From positions 182,052 to 246,051 of the forward strand of contig NZ_JASERU010000006.1 in the NCBI RefSeq assembly GCF_030504985.1: a stretch of 64,000 nt of DNA, read 5' to 3'. Below the pieces are notes generated by a model. That model was not told the origin of the DNA, searched no databases, and saw nothing but the letters and a program-made list of their open reading frames with translations. The translations under genes and the position numbers were made by a program. The DNA is from Fulvimonas sp. R45 (GTDB taxonomy: Bacteria; Pseudomonadota; Gammaproteobacteria; Xanthomonadales; Rhodanobacteraceae). Shown here piece after piece: positions 17,651 to 25,978 of this stretch; within the stretch, counting starts at the first letter, position 1; each line of letters opens with the position of its first letter.

Positions 17651-18028
17651 ATGCCCGCGGCAGGTTCCATCACGCCCCTGGTGGCCGGGTTGTGGCTGCT
17701 CAACGTGGTGCTCGACACCGGCGGCCAGCTGGCCTTCAAGGCCGCCGCCGGCGACGAGGACGCGGGCGACGGCCTGGCGCGCTGGAAGCACATGGCCGCG
17801 CGGCCATGGCTGTGGCTGGGCATCGGCTGCTACGTGGTCGAATTCCTGGTGTGGATCGCCTTCCTCTCGCTGATCCCGCTGTCCGAGGGCGTGCTGCTGG
17901 GCTCGATCAATATCGTGGCGATCATGGTGGCCGGGCGCTTCCTGTTCGGCGAGCAGCTCACCCGCCTGCGCGTGGCCGGCATCCTGCTGGTGACGCTGGG
18001 CGTGGCGATCGTGGGGGCCGGCGGATGA
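17651..18028 (+). CDS. Small EamA/SMR-type membrane transporter, first of a pair
   Basis: A 125-residue protein with four predicted helices (about 9-28, 53-75, 80-98, 103-123) and the EamA half-repeat signature near the end (RFLFGEQLTRLRVAGILLVTLGVAIV). It starts one base after the hydrolase stop; a GTG at 17624 would overlap the hydrolase. It overlaps the next gene by 4 bases. Paired four-helix proteins of this kind (ArnE/ArnF being the characterised example) act as heterodimers that flip a lipid-linked sugar across the inner membrane. A role in flipping the product of this cluster is inference. Confidence 0.8.
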   Translation: MPAAGSITPLVAGLWLLNVVLDTGGQLAFKAAAGDEDAGDGLARWKHMAARPWLWLGIGCYVVEFLVWIAFLSLIPLSEGVLLGSINIVAIMVAGRFLFGEQLTRLRVAGILLVTLGVAIVGAGG

Positions 18029-18435
18029 GGCGCTTCTACCTGGTCGGCTTCCTGCTGCTGATGGGCTTCGACACGCTGGCGCAGGTCAGCTTCAAGTACG
18101 CCGGCACCCGGGCGCTGCCGATGACCGCGGACATGGCCTGGCTGCTGCGCGTGTTCGGCGCGCCGTGGATCTACGGTGCCATCGCCGGCTACGTCGGCGC
18201 GTTCTTCACCTGGATGTGCCTGCTCAAGCACGCGCCGATCGGCCCGGCCTTCGCCGCCTCGCACCTGGAGGTGGTGTCGGTGATGCTGCTGTCGGTGTGG
18301 CTGTTCGGCGAGCAGCTCACCTTGCCGCGCGTACTCGGCGCGCTGGCCATCGTCGCCGGCATCGTCTGCCTGGGGCTGGCCGAAGGCCGCGAGCAGGCGC
18401 CGGACGCCGGTGCGGGCCCCACGCCCGCGGGCTGA
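18025..18435 (+). CDS. Small EamA/SMR-type membrane transporter, second of a pair
   Basis: A 136-residue protein with four helices and the same terminal EamA signature as its neighbour (LSVWLFGEQLTLPRVLGALAIVAGIVCL), then a short polar tail. The ATG overlaps the stop of the first small transporter, so equal production of the two subunits is likely. It includes FDTLAQVSFKYAGTRAL near residues 13-29, similar to the DTGGQLAFKAA segment of its partner, which supports origin by duplication. The DegT aminotransferase begins 7 bases downstream. Confidence 0.82.
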   Translation: MRRFYLVGFLLLMGFDTLAQVSFKYAGTRALPMTADMAWLLRVFGAPWIYGAIAGYVGAFFTWMCLLKHAPIGPAFAASHLEVVSVMLLSVWLFGEQLTLPRVLGALAIVAGIVCLGLAEGREQAPDAGAGPTPAG

Positions 18436-18442
18436 CCGCCGC

Positions 18443-19654
18443 ATGCCGCCGCGTCGCCGCCACGAACTGCCGCCCACCGCCGGCCTGCCGCTGCGGCTGG
18501 CCGACCTGCGCCCGGGGGCGCCTGCACTGGCCGCCACCGTCGCCGCGCAGCTCGGCACGCCGCCGTTGCAGCTCACCTGCTCCGGCACCGCCGCGCTGGT
18601 GATCGCGCTGCGGACGCTGCATGAACTGCACCCGCGCCGCCGACGCGTGCTGATGCCCGCCTGGACCTGCCCGCTGGTGGCGCTGGCCGCGCATCAGGCC
18701 GGGCTGGAACCGGTGCCCTGCGACCTGCGCCCGGGCCACTACGACCTGGACCCGCACGCCCTGCGCCTCGCCTGCGACGAACGCACGCTGGCCATCGTGC
18801 CCACCCACCTCGCCGGCCGCGTGGCCGACGTGGACGACGCGCTGGCCGCCGCCAACAACGTCGGCGCCTTCGTGATCGAGGACGCCGCGCAGGCGCTGGG
18901 CGCGCGGCGCGGCAACGCCAGCGTGGGCCTGGCCGGCGACCTCGGCTTCTTCAGCCTCGCCGCGGGCAAGGGGCTGTCGATCTACGAAGGCGGCCTGCTC
19001 GCCGCGCGCGATCCCGACCTGCGCGAGCGCCTGGCGCATACCGCCGCGCGCATCGCCCCGCCCAGCCCGCGCTGGGAACTGCGCCGCAGCCTGGAGCTGC
19101 TGGGCTACGCCGCGCTGTACCGCCCGCGCGGCCTGCGCCTCGCCTACGGCGACCCGCTGCGCCGCGCGCTGCGCCGCGGCGATCCGGTGGCCGCGGTGGG
19201 CGACGCTTTCTCGCTGCCGCTGCCGCTGCACGCGGTGGGCCGCTGGCGCCAGGCCGTGGGCGCGCATGCCGCCGCGCGCCTGCCCGCCTTCCTCGAACGC
19301 GGCGCCACGCGGGCGCGACGCCACCTGCCGCGCCTGCGTGCGATCCCCGGCATCACCGTGCTGGACGATCCCGCCGGCGCACGCGGCACCTGGCCATTCT
19401 TCCTGCTGCTGCTGCCCGACCGGCGCCGCCGCGATGCCGCGCTGGACCGCCTGTGGCAGGCCGGCCTGGGCGTCAGCCGCCTGTTCATCCACGCCCTGCC
19501 CGATTACGGCTACCTCGCCGGCATCGTGCCCGCGGCCGACGTGCCCAACGCGCGCGACGTCGCCGGGCGCAGCCTCACGATCGGCAACAGCGAGTGGCTG
19601 ACCGACGCGGACATGGAAACGATCTGCGCGGAGCTGGAACGCGCCGTGGCCTGA
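18443..19654 (+). CDS. DegT/DnrJ/EryC1/ArnB-family PLP aminotransferase
   Basis: A 403-residue fold-type I enzyme. The phosphate-binding segment is CSGTAALVIAL near 47, the PLP-ring Asp is in VIEDAAQALGA near 149, HLAGRVADVD lies near 129, and the Schiff-base Lys is in FSLAAGKGLS near 174. Members aminate keto-sugars bound to nucleotides, or inositol-type ketones. Some have other substrates. Close coupling to an ArnEF-like transporter pair recalls the arn operon, where ArnB is a DegT enzyme, but no sugar nucleotide enzymes are present here. It converges with the ureohydrolase-like gene, leaving only 22 bases between stops. Confidence 0.83.
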   Translation: MPPRRRHELPPTAGLPLRLADLRPGAPALAATVAAQLGTPPLQLTCSGTAALVIALRTLHELHPRRRRVLMPAWTCPLVALAAHQAGLEPVPCDLRPGHYDLDPHALRLACDERTLAIVPTHLAGRVADVDDALAAANNVGAFVIEDAAQALGARRGNASVGLAGDLGFFSLAAGKGLSIYEGGLLAARDPDLRERLAHTAARIAPPSPRWELRRSLELLGYAALYRPRGLRLAYGDPLRRALRRGDPVAAVGDAFSLPLPLHAVGRWRQAVGAHAAARLPAFLERGATRARRHLPRLRAIPGITVLDDPAGARGTWPFFLLLLPDRRRRDAALDRLWQAGLGVSRLFIHALPDYGYLAGIVPAADVPNARDVAGRSLTIGNSEWLTDADMETICAELERAVA

Positions 19655-19676
19655 AGGCGCGCGTCCCGGACAAACC

Positions 19677-20555
19677 TCACCGCTTCGCCGCGATCGCCTC
19701 CAGCAGCCGCAGGTTCAACGCATGCTGCTGCGCCTGCCATCCGGCGAGGCGGGCGGGATCGATCTCCGGCTGCTCGTCCATCGCGGACAGCTTGCGTTTC
19801 CACCATGTGGTGTAGCGGTAGTGCGAGACCTCGCCGTTGACGTCGCTGCCGGCCAGGCCGGGGCGCAGGCTGTCGATCATCGCCAGCGCGTGCGGCAGGC
19901 GCAGGCGACCCTGGTCCCAGTTGGTGCGCGCCTCGTCGGGGTGGAAGGCGTCCTTGTCGATCGACAGGTAGCTGGGCATTGCCACGCCGCGCTGGTGTTC
20001 CACGAAGGCGTCCACCAGCGCGTCCGGATCGTCGAAGCCGCGGAACGCGCGCGCGATGCCGAGCCGGCGCGACCAGCCGGTGTCCACGCCCATGCTCCAG
20101 TAGGTGAGCCGGCCGCGCCGCAGCGGCGTCAGGTAGTTCTCCCAGGCGTGGCCGGCGCCGATGTCGGCGCTGGTGATGCCCAGCACGTGCACGTGCGCGA
20201 CGAAGGGCAGCGCCGCCACCCGCCGCACCCAGGAACCGCAGTGCACGCCGAACGGGAAGCGCATGTTGTCCGGGTGGTTGTCCAGCACCACCACCTGGAT
20301 GGGCGTCGCCGGCTTGAGTCGCGCGACCAGCGGCCAGCTCAGGTGGTGGAAGTCGCCCGAACCCATGAACACGGTGCCGTGGCGCGGCGGCAGCGCGGCA
20401 TCCAGCGCGGCGCGGAAGCGGCGCAGGGTGGCCAGCGTGCAGCCGAAGCGGATCGCTTCCTGCCATCCGGCCAGCGGCAGCACGAGGCCGCCGGGCAGCG
20501 GGCCGACCGAGCCGTCGAGGTCCAGCACCACGGGGCGTTGCAGGGCGGCGTTCAT
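19677..20555 (-). CDS. Ureohydrolase (arginase/agmatinase)-fold protein
   Basis: A 292-residue protein. Three metal-ligand blocks of the arginase superfamily can be seen in order: GSGDFHH (near 65, in place of GGDH), DNHPDN (near 92, in place of DAHxD) and SIDKDAF (near 197, the SxDxD block). Ligand His and Asp residues are kept, so a two-metal site is likely. The overall sequence is divergent and true arginase activity is unlikely. Members of the fold also include formiminoglutamase, proclavaminate amidinohydrolase and deacetylases. It is transcribed in the same direction as the GNAT gene upstream (180-base gap holding a palindromic repeat) and converges on the aminotransferase. Confidence 0.7.
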   Translation of the reverse strand: MNAALQRPVVLDLDGSVGPLPGGLVLPLAGWQEAIRFGCTLATLRRFRAALDAALPPRHGTVFMGSGDFHHLSWPLVARLKPATPIQVVVLDNHPDNMRFPFGVHCGSWVRRVAALPFVAHVHVLGITSADIGAGHAWENYLTPLRRGRLTYWSMGVDTGWSRRLGIARAFRGFDDPDALVDAFVEHQRGVAMPSYLSIDKDAFHPDEARTNWDQGRLRLPHALAMIDSLRPGLAGSDVNGEVSHYRYTTWWKRKLSAMDEQPEIDPARLAGWQAQQHALNLRLLEAIAAKR

Positions 20556-20573
20556 GCGTGCCTCGCGATCGAG

Positions 20574-20683
20574 CCCCTCTCCCGCCGGGAGAGGGGTGGG
20601 GGTGAGGGTTCGGCGGTGCGGCAGCGCTTCGCTCCGGGCGTACCCTCACCCGCCTGCCGGCGCCCTCTCCCGGTGGGAGAGGG
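20574..20683. repeat. REP/BIME-like double-hairpin palindrome, copy 1
   Basis: Two perfect hairpins (20574-20596, CCCCTCTCCC stem with a 3-base loop; 20663-20683, CCCTCTCCC stem) flank G-rich TGGGGGTGAGGGTT and C-rich TACCCTCACC segments that can pair with each other. A close relative lies at 59779-59886. The element is between the GNAT and ureohydrolase-like genes on the minus strand and may attenuate or stabilise their mRNA. Confidence 0.8.
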
Positions 20684-20735
20684 ATTCACTGAGCGGCGCC
20701 CTCCCAGGGCATGGGCATCAAGTGCGGCGTGGCTT

Positions 20736-21806
20736 TCATTCATCGTCTTTCTCCGCAGCGTCCTGCCAGGCCCGGTCGCTCTCGAAATGCCCGCCCAGCC
20801 GGCGCAGCAGCGCGCGCAGCAGCGGGTTGCGCGCATACACGGCGTGGCGGGTGAAGGTGAAGCTGGCGCCGAGGAAGGCCTTCACCTCGGGGTCGGTCCA
20901 GCCGGCCACGTAGTGCGTCAGGCCGCGCTCGCGCGCATAGCCCAGGTTGTGCATCCAGCTCACGAAGTACAGATTGTGCTCGCGCGCCTCGGGGTAGGCG
21001 AAGCCGACGTACTTGTCGACCAGCTTGCCGCCGTGCTCGTAGCAGAGGTTCCAGCCGATCACCCGGCCCGCGTGGCGATAGAAGAACACCACCCCGCCGC
21101 TGGCCGGGTCCTGCAGCAGCCGGCGGAAATAGTCTGCGGTCAGGCGGTCGAAGTGGATCTCGCTCTGCGCGTACACGTTGTCGAACAGGGCGTGGCAGGC
21201 CGCCAGCGTGGCCTCGTCGTGGAAGCGGGGATCGCCGGTGGGCACCGCCTCGACGTCCAGGTCCGCGCGCGAGCGCAGCTTGCGGCGGATGTTCTTGCGC
21301 CGGCTGTAGGAAAGCCTGGCCAGGTAGGCGTCGTCCGAGGCGAAGTCGATCGGCACCCAGGCCAGCGCCTGCCCTTCCAGCAGCACGAAGCCCTCCGCCG
21401 CGCAGGCGTCGGCGAAGGCGCGCGCATGGGCATTCTCGTGCTCGCCCAGCAGCGGCGAATCCTGCGCGATGTCCTTCACGATCAGCAGCCGGCACTCGCG
21501 CCCGTAGGCTTCCCTCAGCCCCCGCGCGAGCACGGCCGGCGGCACCTCCGGCGGCAGCGGGGCGTACTCGGTCACGGTGCTGCCGGCGAAGCGGGTGCGC
21601 CAGGTGAGCAGCCGGCGCCAGTGCCGGTACAGCGGCAGCGACGCGACGCGCCGGCGCAGCGCGTCGTCGGCCGTGGTCAGCAGGTCGAACGGCGCCACGA
21701 ACGCCGGCATGCCCTGTGGCGAACGCTCCGCCGTGAAGCCGGCCGGCGGCTGCGCCAGGAACGCCTCGACCAGCGCGTCCGGCTCCAGTTGCGAAATGAA
21801 AGGCAT
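20736..21806 (-). CDS. FemAB-like GNAT acyltransferase (Acetyltransf_6 type)
   Basis: A 356-residue protein of the GNAT-fold group related to FemAB and the peptidoglycan-biosynthesis/recognition acyltransferases. Family-like segments are YSRRKNIRRKLR (near 171), VYAQSEIHFDRLTADYFRRL (near 221) and GKLVDKYVGFAYP with LTHYVAGW toward the end. Such enzymes transfer an acyl or aminoacyl group to an amine. The ATG at 21806 is the best start. It is divergent from the acyl carrier protein gene with 64 bases between them, so the two may share a control region and the GNAT may use acyl-ACP as donor. Confidence 0.75.
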   Translation of the reverse strand: MPFISQLEPDALVEAFLAQPPAGFTAERSPQGMPAFVAPFDLLTTADDALRRRVASLPLYRHWRRLLTWRTRFAGSTVTEYAPLPPEVPPAVLARGLREAYGRECRLLIVKDIAQDSPLLGEHENAHARAFADACAAEGFVLLEGQALAWVPIDFASDDAYLARLSYSRRKNIRRKLRSRADLDVEAVPTGDPRFHDEATLAACHALFDNVYAQSEIHFDRLTADYFRRLLQDPASGGVVFFYRHAGRVIGWNLCYEHGGKLVDKYVGFAYPEAREHNLYFVSWMHNLGYARERGLTHYVAGWTDPEVKAFLGASFTFTRHAVYARNPLLRALLRRLGGHFESDRAWQDAAEKDDE

Positions 21807-21870
21807 GAGTAAGAGAGATGCTTTAGGCTGACCGGAGTGTCCATTGTGGCCTGTCGCCGGGGGTCCCGTC

Positions 21871-22140
21871 ATGACCGATACGATCCAGCAGCAAGTGTTC
21901 GAGATCATCGCCAAGCAGGCCAAGGTCGATCCCTCGACCGTGCGCCCCGAATCCACCCTGAAGGACCTCGGCATCGCCTCGCTGGACGCGATCGAGCTGA
22001 TCTTCGACATCGAGGAACACTTCGACATCGCCTTCCCCGAGCAGCAGGGCGCCAACTTCGACAGCGACACCGCGCAGGACCTGGTGGATGCGGTGCGGAA
22101 GGGGCTGGACGGGAAGGCCGCGGGCGGGGCCGGCGCGTGA
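21871..22140 (+). CDS. Dedicated acyl carrier protein
   Basis: An 89-residue, acidic, four-helix carrier protein. The phosphopantetheine Ser is Ser37 in LGIASLDAIELIF; the usual Asp before it is Ala here. This is not the housekeeping AcpP context, since no fabD/fabG/fabF genes are adjacent. The stop overlaps the ketosynthase start by one base, so ACP and ketosynthase are made together. An in-frame ATG 27 bases upstream is possible but less likely. Role: to carry an acyl chain for the cluster. Confidence 0.88.
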   Translation: MTDTIQQQVFEIIAKQAKVDPSTVRPESTLKDLGIASLDAIELIFDIEEHFDIAFPEQQGANFDSDTAQDLVDAVRKGLDGKAAGGAGA

Positions 22141-23372
22141 TGCCCACCGTGACGACGCGCCGCGTGGCGATCACCGGCATGGGCGCGGTCAGCCCGTTCG
22201 GGGTCGGCGCCGGCGCGCTGTGGCAGGGCCTGCGCCAGGGTCGCTGTGCGATCGGCCCGCTGCGCCACCGCGACAGCGAGCGGCTGCGGGTAAAGATCGC
22301 GGCGCAGGTGCCGGAAAGCTTCGACCCGGCCAGCGGCATCGACGAGCGCACCCTGCCCCTGCTCGATCGCACCTCCGAATTCGCGCTGCACGCGGCGCGC
22401 GAGGCCATCGCCCAGTGCGGGCTGGACTTCGCCCGGGACGACCTGGGCCTGCGCACCGCGGTGGTGGTGGGCACCGGCGTGGGCGGCGAGCTGACCCAGG
22501 ACGAACAGAGCCGCCGCCTCTACGCCGAGAACAGCAACCGCACCCACCCGTTCACCATCGTGCGGCTGATGACCAACGCCTCGGCCAGCCACATCAGCAT
22601 CGCCCACGGCCTGCGCGGCCCCGCCTACGCGGTGGCCAGCGCCTGCGCCTCGGCCAACCACGCCATCATCCAGGCCGCGCAGATGATCCGCTACGGCCTG
22701 GCCGACGTCGCCATCACCGGCGGCACCGAGGCCTGCCTCAGCTACGGCGCGCTGCGCGCGTGGGAATCGATGCGCGTGCTGTCCGACGACACCTGCCGCC
22801 CGTTCAGCGCCAACCGCCGCGGCCTGGTGCTGGGCGAAGGCGCCGGCATCTTCGTGCTGGAGTCGCTGGAACACGCCCGGGCGCGCGGCGCGGACATCCT
22901 GGCCGAGCTGGCCGGCAGCGGCATGTCCGCCGACGCCTCCGACATCGTGATGCCCAGCGCCGACGGCGCGGCGTCGGCGATGCGCCAGGCGCTCGCCGAC
23001 GCCGGGCTGGCGCCGGAGGACGTCGACTACGTCAACGCCCACGGCACCGGCACCCAGGCCAACGACGCCACCGAGACGCGCGCGATCCGGCTGGCCTTCG
23101 GCGCGCACGCCGACCGCCTCGCGGTGTCCTCCACCAAGTCCATGCACGGCCACGCCCTGGGCGCCTCCGGCGCGCTGGAACTGGTCGCCGCCATCGGCGC
23201 GCTGCGCGACGGCGTGGTGCCGCCCACCGCCAACCTCGACCAGGTCGACCCCGCCTGCGACCTGGACTACGTGCCCAACGTCGCGCGCGGGATGCCGGTA
23301 CGGGCCGTGCTCAGCAACTCGTTCGCATTCGGCGGGCTGAACGCCGTGCTGGCGCTGAAGCGTGCGCCGTAA
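22140..23372 (+). CDS. Beta-ketoacyl-ACP synthase (KAS II/FabF-like)
   Basis: A 410-residue thiolase-fold condensing enzyme with an intact Cys-His-His triad: Cys in VASACASANHA near 166, His in NAHGTGTQANDATE near 301 and His in SSTKSMHGHALGASGALE near 336. The length fits FabF. Pairing with its own ACP and the absence of other fatty-acid genes suggest it makes or extends a special acyl group rather than serving bulk lipid synthesis. The TAA stop coincides with AGAGCCTGTTC, the terminal sequence of the mobile repeat described elsewhere in this window. Confidence 0.88.
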   Translation: MPTVTTRRVAITGMGAVSPFGVGAGALWQGLRQGRCAIGPLRHRDSERLRVKIAAQVPESFDPASGIDERTLPLLDRTSEFALHAAREAIAQCGLDFARDDLGLRTAVVVGTGVGGELTQDEQSRRLYAENSNRTHPFTIVRLMTNASASHISIAHGLRGPAYAVASACASANHAIIQAAQMIRYGLADVAITGGTEACLSYGALRAWESMRVLSDDTCRPFSANRRGLVLGEGAGIFVLESLEHARARGADILAELAGSGMSADASDIVMPSADGAASAMRQALADAGLAPEDVDYVNAHGTGTQANDATETRAIRLAFGAHADRLAVSSTKSMHGHALGASGALELVAAIGALRDGVVPPTANLDQVDPACDLDYVPNVARGMPVRAVLSNSFAFGGLNAVLALKRAP

Positions 23373-23409
23373 GAGCCTGTTCTAAGCGGCCGCTAAGCCG
23401 ATCCATCCA

Positions 23410-23438
23410 GACTGGCGTGCCTCCCGGGCGCGCCAGTC
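23410..23438 (+). terminator. Possible terminator after the ACP/ketosynthase pair
   Basis: An 8-bp stem GACTGGCG/CGCCAGTC with a 13-base loop lies 38 bases past the ketosynthase stop. Only a weak T-rich stretch (CATTTGTTG) follows a few bases later. It could end the ACP-ketosynthase transcript before the LTA-synthase-like gene, or be partial. Confidence 0.4.
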
Positions 23439-23502
23439 CGGCATTTGTTGAATAATCCGCCTGCCCTGCCGTTCTCGAACTTCCGACGAGGTCACGCCGC
23501 CT

Positions 23503-25695
23503 ATGTCCCTACGCCCGCAGAGCGCGTTGCGCACGCGCTTCCAGCCGCTGATCTGGCTCGGCGTCTGCTTCGTCGCCGTCTCCTTCGTGACGCGGCTGAT
23601 CCTGCTGCTGATGACCGGCCACGGGGTGCCGCCGAACCCGCTGTACTGGCTGTACGCGTTCGGCGTGGGCCTGGGCTACGATCTGGTCGCGTTCGTCTAC
23701 TTCGCCTGGCCGATGGTGCTGTTCCTGTGGCTGGTGCCGACGCGGCGCGGCCGGCTGCCGGGCTGGAAGCAGTGGCTGTGGTACGCGCTGGCGGTGGTGG
23801 CGCTGTGCGCGATCTGCCTGGGCCTGCTGCGGCTGTCCTTCGACGCCAACTGGAAGACCGCGTGGCCCGCGGTGCTGCCGTTCCTGTTCGTGCTGCCGCT
23901 GGCGGCGTTCACCTACACCTCGCGGCTGGGGCAGTGGATCCTGTACGCCTTCTGCCTGCTGCTGCTGTTCGGCCTGCTGTTCGTGGGCGCCTCGGAGCTG
24001 ACCTTCTGGAACGAGTTCGGCACCCGTTTCAACTTCATTGCGGTGGATTACCTCATCTACACCCGCGAGGTGGTGGGCAACATCGAGGAGTCCTATCCCA
24101 TCGCGCGCTGGCTGACCATGCTGGCCGTGCTGGCGGTGGTCATCGTCGTGCTGTCGCGGCGCACGCTGCGCACGCAGGGCGACGGCAGCCGCTTCGGCAC
24201 GCGCAGCCTGGTGGTGCTGGGCTGGCTGGTCGTCACCGTGGTCACCGTCTTCGCGGTGAACGCCGACATGAAGAACCGGCTGCAGAACACCTACGTGAAT
24301 TCGCTGGCCGGCAACGGCATCTACGAGTTCTTCTCCGCCTTCCGCAATTCCAAGCTGAACTTCCACCGCTTCTACCGCCAATTGCCCGACGGCCAGGCCT
24401 ACGCGCTGCTGCGCGACATGCTGAAGACCCCCGACGCCACCTTCGTCGGCACCGACCCGCACGACCTCACCCGCGAGATCCGCAACCCCGCACCCGAGCG
24501 GCACCTCAACGTGGTGCTGATCAGCGTCGAGAGCCTGTCGGGCAGCTACCTCGGCACCTTCGGCGACACCCGCGGGCTCACCCCCAATCTCGACAAGCTG
24601 GTCGACCAGAGCCTGTTCTTCGACCACCTCTACGCCAACGGTACGCGCACCGTGCGCGGGCTGGAGGCGCTGTCGCTGTCGGTGCCGCCCACGCCGGGCG
24701 ACTCGCTGATCAAGCAGAAGCACAACGACGGACTGTTCTCGCTGGCGGACATCTTCAACCAGCGCGGCTACGTGTCGGAGTTCGTCTACGGCGGCTACGG
24801 CTACTTCGACAACATGAACCAGTTCTTCGGCAGCAACGGCTACAAGGACGTCGACCGTCGCGACATCCCCGCCGGCACGCCGATCCACAGCGAGAACGTC
24901 TGGGGCGTGGCCGACGAGGACCTCTACACCCTCGCCATGCAGCAGATGGACGCGATCCATGCCACCGGCAAGCCGTTCTTCCTGCACATCATGACCACCT
25001 CCAACCACCGGCCCTACACCTTCCCCACCGGCCGGGTGGACATGCCCGAGGGCCAGCGCGACAGCGCGGTGAAGTACACCGACTGGGCCATCGGCGACTT
25101 CCTGCGCCGCATGCGCGAAAAGCCGTACTTCGACGACACCGTGTTCGTGATCACCGCCGACCACTGCGCCGCCAGCGCCGGCAGCACGCGCATCCCGCTG
25201 AACCGCTACCACATCCCGCTGCTGATCTACGCCCCCGCGCAGGTCAAGCCGCGCCGGGTGGAGAAGATGATGGCGCAGGTCGACATCCCGCCCACCGTGC
25301 TCGGCCTGCTGCACTTCAGCTACCGCAGCCGCTTCTTCGGCCGCGACATCTTCCAGGTGCCCGACGGCGAGGAGCGCGCCTTTCCCTCCACCTACTCCAA
25401 CCTCGGCTACCTGCGCGGCGAACGCCTCACCATCCTCTCGCCCGGCCGCAAGGTGGAACAGGTGAAGCCCGACCCCGCCACCGGCGCCGCCGTGCCCTAC
25501 GCCCAGGTCGACCAGGCCCAGGTGGACCAGGCCATCGCCGCCTACCAGGTCGCCTACGACGAGTTCAACAGCGGCCGCATGCGCTGGCGCGCGAGCGACG
25601 CCACGCCAGTGGCGCCCGCGCCCGAAGCCGTTCCGACCACGCAGCCGGCCACCGCGGCAAGCACGGCCCCTGCGCCCGCCAGTTCGACGCATTGA
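23503..25695 (+). CDS. LTA-synthase-like phosphoglycerol/phosphoethanolamine transferase (sulfatase family)
   Basis: A 730-residue membrane enzyme. Five to six helices occupy residues 1-265 and an extracytoplasmic alkaline-phosphatase-fold domain about 335-650. Metal and catalytic marks: Glu in ISVESLSG near 343, the candidate nucleophile Thr in YANGTRTVRG near 383, and Asp-His in VITADHCAAS near 549. This is the LtaS/OpgB/EptA arrangement. In Gram-negative bacteria such enzymes decorate periplasmic glucans or lipids with phosphoglycerol or phosphoethanolamine. The C-terminal 40 residues are Ala/Pro/Thr-rich and low complexity. It lies 130 bases after the ketosynthase; a link to that cluster is possible but unproven. 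Confidence 0.83.
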   Translation: MSLRPQSALRTRFQPLIWLGVCFVAVSFVTRLILLLMTGHGVPPNPLYWLYAFGVGLGYDLVAFVYFAWPMVLFLWLVPTRRGRLPGWKQWLWYALAVVALCAICLGLLRLSFDANWKTAWPAVLPFLFVLPLAAFTYTSRLGQWILYAFCLLLLFGLLFVGASELTFWNEFGTRFNFIAVDYLIYTREVVGNIEESYPIARWLTMLAVLAVVIVVLSRRTLRTQGDGSRFGTRSLVVLGWLVVTVVTVFAVNADMKNRLQNTYVNSLAGNGIYEFFSAFRNSKLNFHRFYRQLPDGQAYALLRDMLKTPDATFVGTDPHDLTREIRNPAPERHLNVVLISVESLSGSYLGTFGDTRGLTPNLDKLVDQSLFFDHLYANGTRTVRGLEALSLSVPPTPGDSLIKQKHNDGLFSLADIFNQRGYVSEFVYGGYGYFDNMNQFFGSNGYKDVDRRDIPAGTPIHSENVWGVADEDLYTLAMQQMDAIHATGKPFFLHIMTTSNHRPYTFPTGRVDMPEGQRDSAVKYTDWAIGDFLRRMREKPYFDDTVFVITADHCAASAGSTRIPLNRYHIPLLIYAPAQVKPRRVEKMMAQVDIPPTVLGLLHFSYRSRFFGRDIFQVPDGEERAFPSTYSNLGYLRGERLTILSPGRKVEQVKPDPATGAAVPYAQVDQAQVDQAIAAYQVAYDEFNSGRMRWRASDATPVAPAPEAVPTTQPATAASTAPAPASSTH

Positions 25696-25720
25696 GCCGC
25701 CACTACACAGCTCCCTCATC

Positions 25721-25835
25721 GTCATTCCGGCGAAAGCCGGAATCCAGTGAGGTATGCGTGCGAAGCACACGTAATAGATTTTTTGTGTGCTTCGCACGAG
25801 CCATTTGATTGGATTCCGGCCTACGCCGGAATGAC
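25721..25835. repeat. Nested palindromic intergenic repeat
   Basis: Outer arms of 26 bases (25721-25746 and 25810-25835) are reverse complements at 24 positions, and each arm is itself a hairpin of ATTCCGGC/GCCGGAAT. Inner arms of 14 bases (25757-25770 and 25785-25798, CGTGCGAAGCACAC and its complement) form a second stem around a T-rich centre. A half copy is at 63656-63679. The rest of the gap 25696-25978 shows no gene. It may end transcription of the LTA-synthase-like gene. Confidence 0.8.
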
Positions 25836-25978
25836 GGCGAGGGGGAACCCGGGACGCGGTGATGACACACGCAGCGCATTGCCTCAGCGCCTCGCACGAA
25901 CGCTATCGCAAGCTTCCATAAGGAACGACTAAGCGGTCGATGGCACACTGCCGGCATGTCCCCGCACGGATCGACCGC

